From NCBI GenBank assembly GCA_005281725.1, contig SSBO01000003.1:10723251-10787250 (forward strand): a stretch of DNA of 64,000 bases, in the 5' to 3' direction. Below, in pieces: positions 25,953-39,475 of the stretch. Below the pieces are notes generated by a model. The model was given only the letters and a program-made list of their open reading frames with translations, made no database searches and was not told the DNA's origin. How positions within the stretch are numbered: the stretch's first letter is position 1; every line of letters begins with the position of its first letter. This DNA comes from Wuchereria bancrofti (taxonomy: Eukaryota > Nematoda > Chromadorea > Rhabditida > Onchocercidae). A program made the position numbers and the translations under genes.

Positions 25953-27849
25953 AGATAAACTTTAATAAAGAAATGAATTTTAACTTGTTTTTCCTGTTTA
26001 CCATTGATTCTGATATTAGTAATTTTGTTATCAATAATAAAAATGACAATGATAATGTTTAGTAATAATAATATTAGTAACAAAAACATTGATAATAATA
26101 GCAATGATCAAATGAAACAAATATTTGTATTTTAATAACTTGTATTATTTCATTTACTATCGATATTATTATTAACAAACGCGAAATATATTAATTAATG
26201 TGCAACATAATGAAATTTTCAAAGAGGGGAAGCAGTTTTTTTAATAAGCAATAAGTTTTTATCAATTAAATCAGGGCTATATTAATTAGAAATGAAAATT
26301 TTTTAATAATAAAATTTGAGCAAAAAAATTATGGATTAATATTTCTCCTTTTTTAAATAATACAAAAATTTTTGCAAGCATTAAACGATACTTTTTAGTA
26401 CACTTATTCAAATACGTTAATTCTTTCGTTGCACTTCATAATTTAGCAAATATTCCTGGTACTTCCATGTTTCAGGAAGATCCGGTAGGAAAAGGAAATA
26501 CGGTACGGAAAGCAGCTATAAGTTCTTTGATGCCGGAAAGATTGAATGAAGAAAATAGAATTGCTGAAAGTGTTAAAAATATTTGACAATAGAGAAATCG
26601 CATAAACAATTAAATGTTGAAGGAAAAGTAAACAAATTTCGACAATTAAAGAAATGCCTGGAGCTAAATTTAACTGTGCTACAGTAGTGTGCATTTTAGC
26701 ATGCAAATCAAATAACTGAATGCATATTCAATTATTTTCATTCACATACTACGATATGAACTGAAACAATACAGTATGTTACAGTAATCAAAAATGTTGT
26801 TTATGGAATTTATACGAACGATTAAAATTGAGATGAACAGTAAGAAATAATTTTCGATTAAGTGTGACTTCACTTATCTATAAGCTATTTTCAAATTGCA
26901 AGTTTTACATTAATTGAAATAAGTTAACACCATTATTCCACAGTTTACACTCTATTTTCTGCCTTATCAGCAATTCATCGGTGATAAGTTGCTGATCTTA
27001 TCACTTTCTCTTGTTACTCCTATCAGAATACTTTACACGAGGTGTGGTGCATTTGTATAATGTAAAAAATCGAAATTCTAGGAGAAACTGAAAATTTATT
27101 CTCAAAAGAAATTTTGATCCAAACAGAGAAATTTTCATAAAGCAATTTGAACAAACAAATTAATTTATATTCCATTAAGAAATTTAGAAAAAAAAACTTT
27201 GTAAAAAACGACTTTTGAATTGACAAATATCACAACTTTCAAATTTTTTGCTGAAATGAATTTTTTTCTTATTTATTATATGCTATTACTGAAGGCATAA
27301 TTAGCAATACACCGATGTCGTGATAATAGAATAATACCAAAAATTTACATAGTATCGTTATTATCAGTAGAAATAGAGTAAACTAAAATTTCTTTTCCCT
27401 TTTTTTAAACTTTAATTAAAATATGATAATATCACCGGAATATCATTATTTAATACAAGTTATGACTTATGACCAGCACAAGCACTTTTAAAAGGACTTG
27501 AAAGCAGAATAATTAATAATATTAAATCTTCAATTAATTAATGATTTCTGATTAAAAACTTGATTAAAAATTGCAAATTCATGGTCAAATGTCATTTGAG
27601 CAAATGAATAAACTGAGGCATAGTGTATGCATTAATTAACAATGCAAAAAGTGATGCAATTAATTAACAAAATTAATAAGGCACATTTTAATAAAGGCAT
27701 TGTAACTGAAAAATTTTTTGAAATTATTTGCTTTATAAATTTCAACGACAATTGTAAGATTTACTAGCGAAAAAGATTTGATATTATCGTAAAATTGTGC
27801 ATTGTCAAATGCTTTAAGACTAAATTAATGAAATTAATTTATAACAATT
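25953..27849. other. Intergenic with one possible extra exon
   Basis: Mostly A+T-rich. The exception is a less biased patch at 26440-26700, described separately. The fusogen-like gene ends at the right edge on the minus strand. Confidence 0.45.
26476..26586 (+). other. Candidate terminal exon, 36 codons
   Basis: After a TTTCAG acceptor, phase 0 reads EDPVGKGNTVRKAAISS and on to a hydrophilic end and a stop. A donor TTG|GTATTC inside the preceding exon (after 25904) would splice to it in frame, giving an alternative C-terminus to the small membrane protein. Other frames here are also open, so coding status is uncertain. Confidence 0.3.
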
Positions 27850-30800
27850 TCATTTTTTTGGTGGTTTACTCAGTGAAATCGTACATTTTGCCAATGGAAT
27901 AATGCATTTTGTGCATATTAGCACGGTGGCTAATATGCTTACAATAATAAGTGCTATTTCTAAAGCGCAAGTGACTGCTTCGGTTGTTGAATTTAGGCCG
28001 TTGAACCATTGTCGTGGGTCAAGATTGAGCAAGAAATTCTCGATGCCGCGCTCGTTGCATCCTGGACAATTGTCAATACCTGCTTGCCAACGGTGCGCCA
28101 TGTGTCGCTCACGTAGCGGCGATGCTTCGTATCTGAATTATATCAAATTAAATAATCCAAAATTTTAAAATCATGGAGTAAAAAATAAAAGATATTAATT
28201 TAATAAATTTCGTGCAAAATAAAAAAAAAATATATAATAATAAATAATTACTGAAAATACGCAAACATAAAGTATAATATGTAGAAAAATACAAAATATT
28301 TATTTATGGCAACAACAAAATGTGTAACAAAAAAATATAAAACTTATTGAAATATAAATTAGTATTTAAATTCACTTCCAAATTTTGCTATAAATTAAAA
28401 AATAGATTTTTCTTAATGTCTGACTCACCTTAAACATTCATCATTGCATTCTTTACAAAACATGAAATAAATTAATATTCAAACTCATTTCTAATTTAAC
28501 TATAAATAAAAGACCAAATTTCATTTGCTCAATATTTGATTAACTTTAACCATTAAAATTCACTTCCAGTAGAAATTATTACTCAAACTCATTCCCAGTT
28601 TAACTACAAATTAAAACTGAAATATTCCTTTCGCTTACTTTAACCACTTGCATTGCTCCGCACCGGCATCACCAGCCGGTTGCAAGCACACATATCGATC
28701 GGAGATTATTCCTGTTGGAATTCCACCTATCGTTGCAGTAAATTTTGTTCTTGTTGCGGTGCCAATTTCTATACTGAAACTCCAATCGGTACTCGATTTG
28801 TCCTCTGATCGGTGCACATAACCAATTAATGTTCCTTTTCCACCCTGCAAATGGAACCAACAAATGGAAATTTTCCTTTTTGCTAATTTTTCTCTCTTTT
28901 CTTGGAGATTTAAATTTTTTGAATTATTTTTTACCAAAAATAATTCAAAATAATGTTAATTTCCAAAAAAAAAAAAAAACAGAAAGCAAAGTGATCAATA
29001 ATTCAACGCTATTATTATAAGTTGCTACTAACAGTCTTACTACAATGTTTCAAAAAAGTAAAAAAGAAGAAAGAGAAAACAAAATGTTCGTAAATAATTT
29101 TAATAACATAAAAAATAATTTAGAGAGTTTTACTGCAAAATTATTTGATGCAAGCGAAATTTAAATCAAATAATAATTAGTAACAAATTAAAACTGTACA
29201 TAAATTAAAATAAATAAGATCAATTTTTTTTTCTATTGTTTTATTTCTATATTTTAAGTTTGATTTTTATTTTTGCACCAAAAATCCACTTCAAAATATT
29301 TAGCTAAGTATGATTAGTTGTAGTATTTCATATTGTAATTTTATGTCTATTCGATTTTTTGATATAAAATTTACAAGTATTGTAAGGTTGAGAAATCGAT
29401 TTGATTGGTCATCCATTCGAATTGTTCCATTAAATGTTAGCAAGTGCGATGCATGTCGTACAATAATGGGCCTTAAAAAAAAAAAGGAAAACAAATTTAG
29501 ACGAATGTTTGGAACAAAAGAATTAGGTAAATATATTTTTGATTAGATCATAAATGGACAGCTTCCACTTTTATCAAAAAATAATTGAAAATTAATACAA
29601 TCGACAACTATTAGATTTGCATAATTTATAGTTTAAATTATATAATTTGATTCAAACTTTTACCTAGTATCACTACTAACACTTATATGTATTACAGTGC
29701 CTTCAGCATGAACAATTCGTACTGCTCGATTATCATTTAAAATTTCCACTTGTTCAATCCAATTCTGCTCATTAACCGGATAGCCGAGATCAAGATCAGT
29801 GACACGATCATCGGAAGTTATAAAATATTCCGCATTGTATCGAGTTAAATAACGTTGTCCTTTACAATTTTCAATTGTAACATGCTACAAATAAAAAATA
29901 CTTTTTTCTGTTTTTTTAAAAAAATTCAAAAAAATTTTTTTTTAATTTATATTAATTTTAATTTAATTATGTAGAAACAAAAAAAGATAAACTTCGAAGA
30001 AGAATTTCATTTTTTCCACACAATAGTAACTTTTTTCATCGATTTTTTATAATGTTGAAGTAATTTTTTATACCTGTGAATCGGTAATTTTAATAATTCC
30101 ATTACGTATCAACCATGAATTAGCATTTTTACGTAACCAACCCAACTTATGAATGTCACTTTCGGTTGGTTCATTTAATCGTACACCCATCATTAATTGA
30201 CGATTATCATTTGAAAAATAATACATTCCGTTTAACATTTCACGAATTACTCGACCTGTTGTAGTCCGTATTTCCATCTGCAAAAAAAAGTAATATATAC
30301 TTTGAAAATTTAAGAAAAAGTGATAACAATTAATTATTGTCGTGAAAAAAAATAAGTCTTCAATTACATTAAAGTAATTTTAAAAAAAATATCAATGAAG
30401 AAAAAAGAACAAAGCATCAAAGCACTTTTTAACAATTATTCTTATCTTTTTTGTGTTGTCAATTAATTTAACACTGCTAAAATTCTAATTTAATCATTCA
30501 AAAAAGGGATTCTAAATAGTATTCAATTGTTAATTCAATTAAAAAACCTGTCGTTTATCAATTGTTTCCATTTTAGCTGAACCTTTATTAACAACTGCTT
30601 CAAATTCTTCAGAAGCTGCTTCTGTCCAGCGACTTGCTAGACGTTCGTAAATGCGATGTCGCAAGATGATTATAGTATCAGGTTGAGTTAGCTTTACAGC
30701 TGTATAAGTTTTTCCCTGTTAATAAAGTGAAATTAGCAAGCAAATACGTTATCATTTCCAAAAAGTAAAAATTAATAAATAAAATCAAAGCATATTAAAA

Positions 30801-33449
30801 TTATATCAAAATTAAGATTAAAAAATGACTATTTATCATTTGTTAAAGATTTGGCTACCATGATAACGGAAAAGAAAAACTCTTTTTTACAAATATCTAT
30901 TTGTAAAAAAGAAAAAAAAAAATAGGTTAGGAAACGAAATAAATAAGTAACGATATATAAGTATTAATAAATATAACAAATAATATTTGAATAAATTGTT
31001 TTCTTGGTAAATAGATAGAATAGTTGTATAAGTGTTAATATATGTATTAGCTAAACCAATATAGATATATATGTGCTAAAATAATTATATATTTTTTAAT
31101 TAAAACAGTTTAAAAAAACAAAATGATGAATAAATAATATTTTAGATTACATAATTATAAGCATATAAACACATAGGTAAAAGTAAATAAATTAGAAATT
31201 AATGAATGGTAATGAATAAAATTGTGAAATGAAAAATATACGTCGCACGGTTCGATCGCAACTTCGCAACAAACTTCACTTTTAGATGACATCAAGCAAC
31301 CGCTGCTTGACTGGTGCGCGTGGTATGTTCGATAGCAAACAGAGCCTTTTGTGCAATTCCTAATTTGAAACAGATTATTCTTTTCCTCTGTTTTCTCATT
31401 AGAATATAAAATTTAATTAAATATAAAATTACGTATAATCTTTTTTAGTTTTTTCAAAGTGTAAAATATTTATTTTTGTTAATCATAATTAAATAATATT
31501 TTTGTTCATTCAAACATATGCTGTTTTAATTTGAAATAGTTTATCAAATTAATCAATTATTAGATTTTAGTAGCTAGAAAAAATAGTTTTATTTATTTTG
31601 TAAATAATTAGAAACATTCAGTATTGTTCAACATAAATTGAATAAATATTCCTTATTTTTTAAATAGTTTATTCAAATTTAATTACAACTTAAAAAATTT
31701 CTTTTCTTCTTTTTTTAAAGAAAGAAAACAAAAAAGACAGTTTAATATTACTTATATTTGTAATCATCCACACTGCAATACTGTTCGGCACCGGCACAAT
31801 CACAGATGCAACTTGTTGTGATCAGCGGAATTCCGAATTTGTAGGATGCGGAAACAGGGAACTGTTGTTCCATGCGAACATATTCAATGGTGTGAATCTG
31901 TGTTCTCATCCCATCCTTTTATCATTATTATCACTATTGTTATCATTATTACGCCATTTTATCACTTTTATTGATTTGCTAGTTGCCAAAAAACTTCATA
32001 AATATTATCCTTAATATTAACATAAATTTTCAAAAATAATTGTGCTAAATTTTGGAATTTTTTAAAAAAAGAAGGTTGTACTTTTTTTTATTTTTGGTGG
32101 TTTGATAAGTACTAAAATTAAAAATGTCGTAGTTAATATTGATGTAAATTTTCAAAAATAACGAATTATGCATGATTTTCATGTTTATCATTAATATTAT
32201 TGCTATTATTATTATCATCTATTATTAATATTATCAGTTATTGTTGTTATATTACTATACTCATTCATCATTCCTGATAATTTGACAGTCACTGAGATTA
32301 AAAATATTATGCCTGATATTAACGTAAACTTTTAAAAATAATTAATTTTATTGAATTTTTATAATTCTCAATTTTATTTTTTCCTTTTTTTACGGAATCT
32401 TTGCAAAAAGTAATTTTTTTTATTTCTATATTTTGTTTATTTATGTAATATAATTTTTTAATACCGAAAAATTAAGACATAATGTTTCTTTAAGTGTTAA
32501 ATCAGCAACAGTTGTACTGATTTCCTGAATCCGTTTTCCGGAATCATCCATATTTGCAGCACTTCCTTGAATCGGTGTTATTCGGGTGCAATGCACCTCA
32601 TTTGTTAGTGTACCACAAATTATATGCTTCCACATCAATGCTAAGAGCCTAAAATATGCCATTAATTCAGTTCGTTGATTTGTTTGTCTTTCTTAGAAAA
32701 CAGAATAAAATAAAAAATTATAAACAATGAAATTAAATAAAATTTATTAAATTATCAAGCGATTTTGTTTTGGAAAAATTCAAACATTCGCTATAAATTA
32801 AATTTTAAATGAAACTTCTTAAGACATAACATCATCCACAGCATATAACTAATTCATGAAATCATTTACTTTTAAAAATTAACAATTCATTCATTATTAT
32901 TTTTTAATTATTATTTTAACAATTATTATTTTTTTTTTTTGAAGTGTTTGAAGATATTTGATTTAAAACTTTCGTCTAAAATTTTAAACCAATTCGTTTA
33001 TTAGCATTTTCAAAGTTTACTAATTTTTTTTTTCAATTTTAATCAGTATAATCCTTTTTTTAATTAATTTTTTAAATATTTCAATGTTAAACCATTCGAT
33101 GCTTCATCAAACATTATCAAAAATTGTATCATTTCTAATCGAATCTAACATTATCAGACATTAGTTCTGCATTACTTTTAATATTATTCAACATAATTTA
33201 ATGTTATTTTAATCCATACAATGTTTTAGTGTGAAATAATATAAAGTTTGTTTATTCCATACTATTTCAAATCATTTCATTTCATAGTTCAATTGCATTG
33301 ATATACTTATTTTCCGGCAAAGTATTACATAAGATGTTTACCAATAAATGATGTAAGGTATTTGAATGTGAAAGTGGTGACACATTAGAATGACCTGCTA
33401 AGTGTACTTTCACTTACAAAATATCGAAATTTGTTTTGGTTGCGAGCAT
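27850..33449 (-). CDS. EFF-1/AFF-1-like cell-cell fusogen
   Basis: Assigned to the nematode EFF/AFF family of class II-fold membrane fusogens, which merge epidermal and other somatic cells. Exons in transcript order: 33449-33418, 32648-32465, 31897-31752, 31359-31242, 30715-30548, 30277-30074, 29884-29664, 29471-29375, 28844-28639, 28132-27850. All phases agree, giving 552 residues (C. elegans AFF-1 and EFF-1 are about 590-660). A signal peptide core (LLLALM) is formed across the first splice. The ectodomain is Cys-rich (SCICDC, KGSVCYR, VCCEVAIEPC) with several N-glycosylation sites. One helix lies at about 512-532 (LEIALIIVSILATVLIC), followed by a short basic tail. The family call rests on Cys pattern, size and topology from memory. 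Which paralogue it is cannot be decided, and another secreted nematode family remains possible. Confidence 0.65.
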
Positions 33450-33679
33450 CTGAAGGGTTCTTAGCGATCACTGAGCTCTTTGATTTGTCAGTCTTAAAAG
33501 TGGAGCCAAACTTGGTGACAAACTTCCCTCAATTCCACCAAACTACTTCTGTACAGCTTCTAATACAATAGGCTGTTGTTGTTGCTGCTGTTGTTGTTGT
33601 TGTTGTTGTTGTTGCATCATTATTAACGATCAGAGTTGATCAGTCTTATTTGTTTATGATCGTATATTGCGGATGCGAG
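33418..33679 (-). promoter_or_regulatory. 5' leader exon of fusogen-like gene
   Basis: Opens after a TTATTTTAG acceptor (33680-33682), a likely trans-splice site, and ends at a strong donor GTAAGTG. The main ATG (33449) lies only 32 nt before the donor, leaving a leader of about 230 nt that contains the poly-Q upstream ORF. Confidence 0.6.
33543..33620 (-). CDS. Upstream ORF with 14-glutamine run
   Basis: A 25-codon ORF in the leader of the fusogen-like gene. It has two Met codons, then fourteen consecutive Gln codons (CAA with three CAG), then PIVLEAVQK and a stop 93 nt before the main ATG. It is out of frame with the main coding sequence. It could repress or tune translation of the main ORF, or be a chance reading of a CAA microsatellite in the leader. 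No protein family applies. Confidence 0.4.
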   Translation of the reverse strand: MMQQQQQQQQQQQQQQPIVLEAVQK

Positions 33680-34044
33680 CTAAAATAAGCAAAGTACTTC
33701 AAATTTAAAATAATCAAATATATGAATGATACTGCAATATTCACATGATAATATTTTAATTTCATTAATTGCAAAGGAAGAAGAAAGATATTCATACATT
33801 ATAATTAATTTAATTAAACATTTTTTGAAATAAAAGAGTAAACAAAAGAACAAAAAAAATGCAAATCATTTCATTGTTAGAATTAAAAATTTATTTGATA
33901 AATAAAAAAAAAAGATATGAAAAGGTAAGAGAATAAATTTTATATATTAGTATTTCTTACTAAAGTAAAAGAATAAATCTGATACATTAGTTTTTGTTAC
34001 TAAATTGGAACATTTTTTTAATTTATTTATTTGTAGATTAGAAA

Positions 34045-34120
34045 GAACAAAAGAACAAATGTACACACAAAGAGAGGGAAGAAGATAGAGAGAAAGAGGA
34101 AGGGAAAGAGAGAAATTAAT
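34045..34120. repeat. Purine-rich GA tract
   Basis: Almost pure A/G sequence (GAGAGGGAAGAAGATAGAGA and on), low complexity. Confidence 0.7.
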
Positions 34121-35456
34121 CAGATAATAGGAAAACTTTTTGGAAATGGTTAAAGAAAAAAGAAAGAATACAAATAAATAAAATGAAATTTCGATCTATT
34201 TGTTAGATTATTGGATCAGTAAGAATCAAAAGATGAAAGGAATGAAAAAAAGAGTAGCAAGGATTAGTGTAAATTTTCAAAAAATTTTTAAAAAATCAAG
34301 ACGAACGGATTGAATTTAAAATCTAAAGTAAAGGAATTGTTGTATTTAAAATAAATTTAACACCGACTATGGTGATATATTAGAAACACAAATATTATTA
34401 GCACAGTAAGTAAACTTATTGTTCTTTAAAATATTATTATTGTTGTTGTTATTAATGGAGAAGAGATAGAAAAAGTTATGAAATGAAAAGTAAAATAAGT
34501 TTAGGATGCATTCAAACTTTTGTCTTTAACAAATTTTATCAAATTATTATGTTGGTTCAGGCAATAGACTTTGATTTTCTGCAATATTCTGAAGCAAAAT
34601 TTAAAAATTTTTCTTTAGTCTTAAAAACTTTTTGAAAAAAAGAAACATTTAAGGCTTAATATTATTATTTGACGGATACTTATTTACTAATTATTTAAGC
34701 CTAATATTTAGTACCTACTTTTAAACTTAAATTAGTAAAAGTGAATTGAAGCTGAAAATAGTATGCTACTAAACTGATGGATGGCAATGAAATTGTTAAT
34801 AGCAATGAAACATTTAAATTTAAAACATTACAAAAGTTCTAATTGCTCATTCAAATATGCAACTGATTCAATCAATTAATTAGAATAACTTCGATGCTGA
34901 TAATTCATGATAATTTAGACTGATGAAGAATTAAGTTTGCAAAAGTGCATTAAAATTTCAATTGACCAATTAAAATTTTTCTCATATAAATATTCTCAAA
35001 CATAATATTCGTTTATAATTGCTTAAATCAAAATTTCTTCTTTATCATTAATGTATAAAATCTAAAGATGATATTAAAATAATGCCATATAATACAAAAT
35101 GATAATTAGTGTTAGTAAAAAAAATCCGAATTTGAAAATTTGAATTGAAATTATTTAGAATTATAATATTTTATGATTTTTCTTTTCAATATAATTAATT
35201 TTTAGCAGCAAATTATTTTAAAAAAAAATTTTCATTCCTTTCTTTTTCTCAATGAATAAAATAAATTTTTGAAAAAAAAAAAAGTTTCAACTCATTGCTC
35301 TGAGATATTTAGGCATGGCAGAGTTACAATATTGGCATGAAATTCCAGTGAAACTTAAGAATAGTCTGATAACATCAAATTGAGCATTAAAGACAAAACA
35401 GGATTAGATGAAGAGGAAATGGCAACAGTTGACAACTTGCATAAATGAGATTAGCA

Positions 35457-35470
35457 TGACCTCAAGGTCA
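35457..35470. promoter_or_regulatory. Everted AGGTCA pair (TGACCTCAAGGTCA)
   Basis: Two nuclear-receptor half-sites, everted with 2 nt between them. The right half is also the extended monomer site TCAAGGTCA bound by NR5A/ERR-type receptors. It lies about 2 kb upstream of the fusogen-like gene. Function is inferred from motif only. Confidence 0.35.
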
Positions 35471-38400
35471 GATCTGTAAGTTAGAATATTACAATGAAAA
35501 TGTTTTATTAGTTTTAATAAATATACTAACTTGATTGTTGGATAAATGCAAAAATAAATGTAATTAATAACAACTGTAGCTGTGCGCAATGATTAATTAT
35601 TTAATAAAATTACAATTATTTACAAATATCTAAAAATAATTAATTTTTAAGAAAATAATTAAATTATTCAAAAATAATTAAAATTTGATAAACTTAGAAT
35701 TAATTTAAATTGAGTGAATACAGAAATGGTACATATCAATAATATTGTTTTACTTGAAAATATAATTAGAAATTTTAATATATTATGATATGAAACTAAA
35801 CCTTAACAAAACCAAGAAATGAAAAAAGGTTAATTATAATCGTAATTTAGATACTTAGGTAAATTTCTGAACTTACCAACTAAATTAGTGAAAACAAAAA
35901 AATTGATAACAAATGCGAAATATATAACATATGGAAAGCCACCATCTGTTAGTAAGTGTAGATTTTTATGATATTTTTTAAGTTACTTAATTACAGTATT
36001 TAAATTAAAAAAGTCTATCCTGAATTAGAAAAAATAACGATATATGTGTTTTTTCCTTTTTTTTTCGAATGATTTATAGATATTGCATACTTATCGGAAT
36101 TACTTATCGAAACTTATCAAATGAAGCATAATTCATCAATAAATTATGCAAGCTTTTTGCATTCAAATTTAAATTACAATTTTAATTATCGTTGATAGTT
36201 TTTTTTTTTTTTTTTTGTTTTCCTTTTTACCTTCACATCCACTTTTCTGTTACAATTGTTAAGTATGAAAAAAATAATTGTATTTTCAAAATTTGATGAT
36301 ATTCATTTAATTATAATTTCATCTAAAATATATTCCAATGAAATTTATTACCTTTTTGTTCATAATTTAGACTCCTAAAAAATTTTTTTCCACTAATGCC
36401 AACTCGTTGACACTAATTGATAAAATTAAATAAACAACGAAATGAATGTTTCCTCTTTGTCCAACGAAAATAGTTAGCTAGTAAAATAACTGTGTAAAAT
36501 TTTGACTTTGAAATTATGCTTTTGCTCTTTCCTAAATCATAAAATTTCCTTCCTTTTTTCAATTTTGTATTTTTTCTGCATAATCTTTCATTTAATTATT
36601 TTTTTGTCCAATTTTACAGAAAAACGATTAGTGATTTGTGTATTTTTAATTTTTTTTAAAATAATTTTCTCAAATTTTGTTGAAGTACGATGACACAATC
36701 ATTATAATAAACCCTAGTACAATGGAAAATCATTTAATAATGAAAACAAATAATACAAAGTCCGTTTTAATCTCATAACAAAATCATCATTGTAATCTAA
36801 ATATGATAAAGTTATCAAATTGTAAGTAATGCTAAAATATGTATAACTAAAAAATTTTATACAATTGGAGCTAATTTTAATATATATAAGAAAATTTGAC
36901 ATAATGGAAAAATTTATAATATATTAAAGAATTTGAAAAGGAAAGATAACGCAAATACGATGTAAATAAAAAAGAAAAAAATATTTTTTTTCTTTGACTA
37001 ACGTAATTTTCAGTTAAAAAAATTCATATTTTGAATTTTGCTGAAAAATATCAAAAAAGAAAAAAAAACAAAACGAAAACATTATGTTTCTTTTTTCATT
37101 TCAACTTTTATTAGAGTATCATAACCTAATCATAATGATATAATTTAGTAGTACAAGGAAAAAACTTGAGAAATTCATTCTTTTTAAGTTTATCAAAACT
37201 AGGGAAAATGAAAATAAACAAACAAATTGCATTGCAAATAGAAAAATATTATTTAAAATTTATTTATTTCGATATTCTATGTGCAAATTTAAACTAGAAT
37301 TTAAAAAGTTTTGAAATGCTTTTCTCTTAAAGTGAATCAAATTTTTAAATTTACGAATTTAAATGCTACAATCATCGATGGTTTACGCATCGATATATTG
37401 GCGCAATTAGCAGTGCATTTGCACAACAATCGCTGATGTATTTGATCAACTCCGCCTCTTCTGTGACATATCCATAAAATAATATTCGTTTTGACAATTT
37501 AATCATTTACTCAAAAACTGAAATATTCAATTCAATATCCGATTATTCGATTCATATTGCTGATTACTTATTTTTTCTTGCTTCTGATCAGTTGAACAAA
37601 ATTTCGAATTTACTGATAAAAAGAAAAAATCTTTTCTTGTTGATCATTTTTTTTTTTTTTTGTTTTGAGAATATTTATTTGTAACGTTAACAAAAAATAA
37701 ATAAATAATAAATGATAAAAAGATGAAAATTGCATATTTATTTGAGAATATTTCAAACATTTATAGTACCATTACTACGTTTGTTGTGTAGTAAAAAAAT
37801 TAAATAAAAAAAGACCAAAAAAAAGAAAATTAACCTAAATAACAAAGTATAATGTACCACTTTTTTCTCTCAATTTAAAATATATTCATAAAATCCTTTA
37901 ACGTGGCAATGTTTAATTTACATTCACGTTTTTACACGTTTAAGTACAAGAAGAAACAACAAGAATAATATTATAATAAAAACATAAAAACCGCATGCGA
38001 CTTTAATAGCAAACAATGTTAAATCTTAATAGTATTAGTCACAAAAAAAGAAAATTAATCTTTAAAATAATTAATATCTTTTTTCAACAAGAAAATCTAA
38101 CCTCATTTACAAATTTTTATATTAAGTTGTCAATAATTAACTGCAATCCTTCCTTCTCTTTTTTTTTAATTTTATAAACAAATAATTTCCGAATAAAATT
38201 TCCGGAACAGTCTGTTCTAATGCTCAGAAAAATTATTGTTTTTCTTCTTCAGATTACATTTTATACTTTTATGATTGCTTGTAAGACAGACAACAAAAAG
38301 AAAATAAAGGAAATACAGAAATGAATTTTTCCTTCTTTCTATGAATTTTCTTTTTTGAACAAGATTTTGAGGAAAAGGTTTCTTCGCAAAGTTCATAATT

Positions 38401-39359
38401 AGTTTGTAAACAAAAAGATTTGATTGGTTAGCAATGTCTTCTTCCGTCCACACTTTATGGAAATTCTAGCAAATTAAGCTAGTAAAGAAGAAAGAAGGCA
38501 AATGGCAGATGTTGAATTAAATTTCATATATTTCATCGATAAAACAAGAAATGCCAGAAAAGAAAGAAATTTTCTTTCGCTACAGATTTTAGCATATACA
38601 AAAATATTTTGTGTAACTGAGAAATTAAACAATTTCTAAAAATATCATCGAAAAGAAACTAATTGAATTATCATAGTAAAAAATAATTCTTCAAGTTAAA
38701 GCTGAGAAAAATAAATAAGTAAATAGTTCGTTGTTCTGTTCTTTGGAATAAATGATCTGAATTCAATTTTTGTCTTAGATAATAAATTAAAATTAATATT
38801 GAGCAAAATATTCATCGAAAAAATCATTGTTGCATGAAAAAATGATATTATAATAATTATATTTGATTTAGTAATATATTACTAAACTAAATATAAGTGC
38901 TATAAATTTTGAAATTTATAATTAAACATAAAAATCTAAATCTGAAATTTTTTCATTATTGAATCATTTAAGGATTTAATTTGAAATATGTAATTTTATA
39001 AATAATATCGTTCTATTTACAAAGTGATTGTTCATTGAAATATGACCTTGAACTTTTTCATTGAATTTCCTATTTTCCGTCTTTTACAATTTACGAGAGA
39101 GGGATAACTTTCATTTTTAATGAACAAACAACTTCTCATTATCATCTTTTTCAAAATTTTCATTTCAATTATTAATTATATACTTTGCGTGCATTACGTC
39201 ACTTTTCAGCTACTTTAAATAATTACATCTTTTTAAATGTTTTTTTTTTTTTTTAATTTCGAATGCGATGTTTTTTTTTGTCCAAAATTTCCTATTTTCT
39301 CCAAATATTGCAAATATCTGCATCAATTAATTAATTAACCATCTGCTCTCAAGCACGAC

Positions 39360-39475
39360 AATTACAATAGTAATGATAATCACAATAATGATAATCATAA
39401 CAGTAACTGTAATACTAATCACAATGATGATGATAATACCCTTCTGATAATAGTAATGATAATAACAATAATACC
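39360..39475. repeat. Imperfect ATAATG/ATAACA microsatellite
   Basis: Loose repetition of AATGATAAT and AATAACAAT words. Confidence 0.7.

Noticed and set aside
38217..38453. Minus-strand frame VWTEEDIANQSNLF
   Set aside because: The first part looks protein-like, but it becomes low-complexity Phe/Lys and lacks splice partners.
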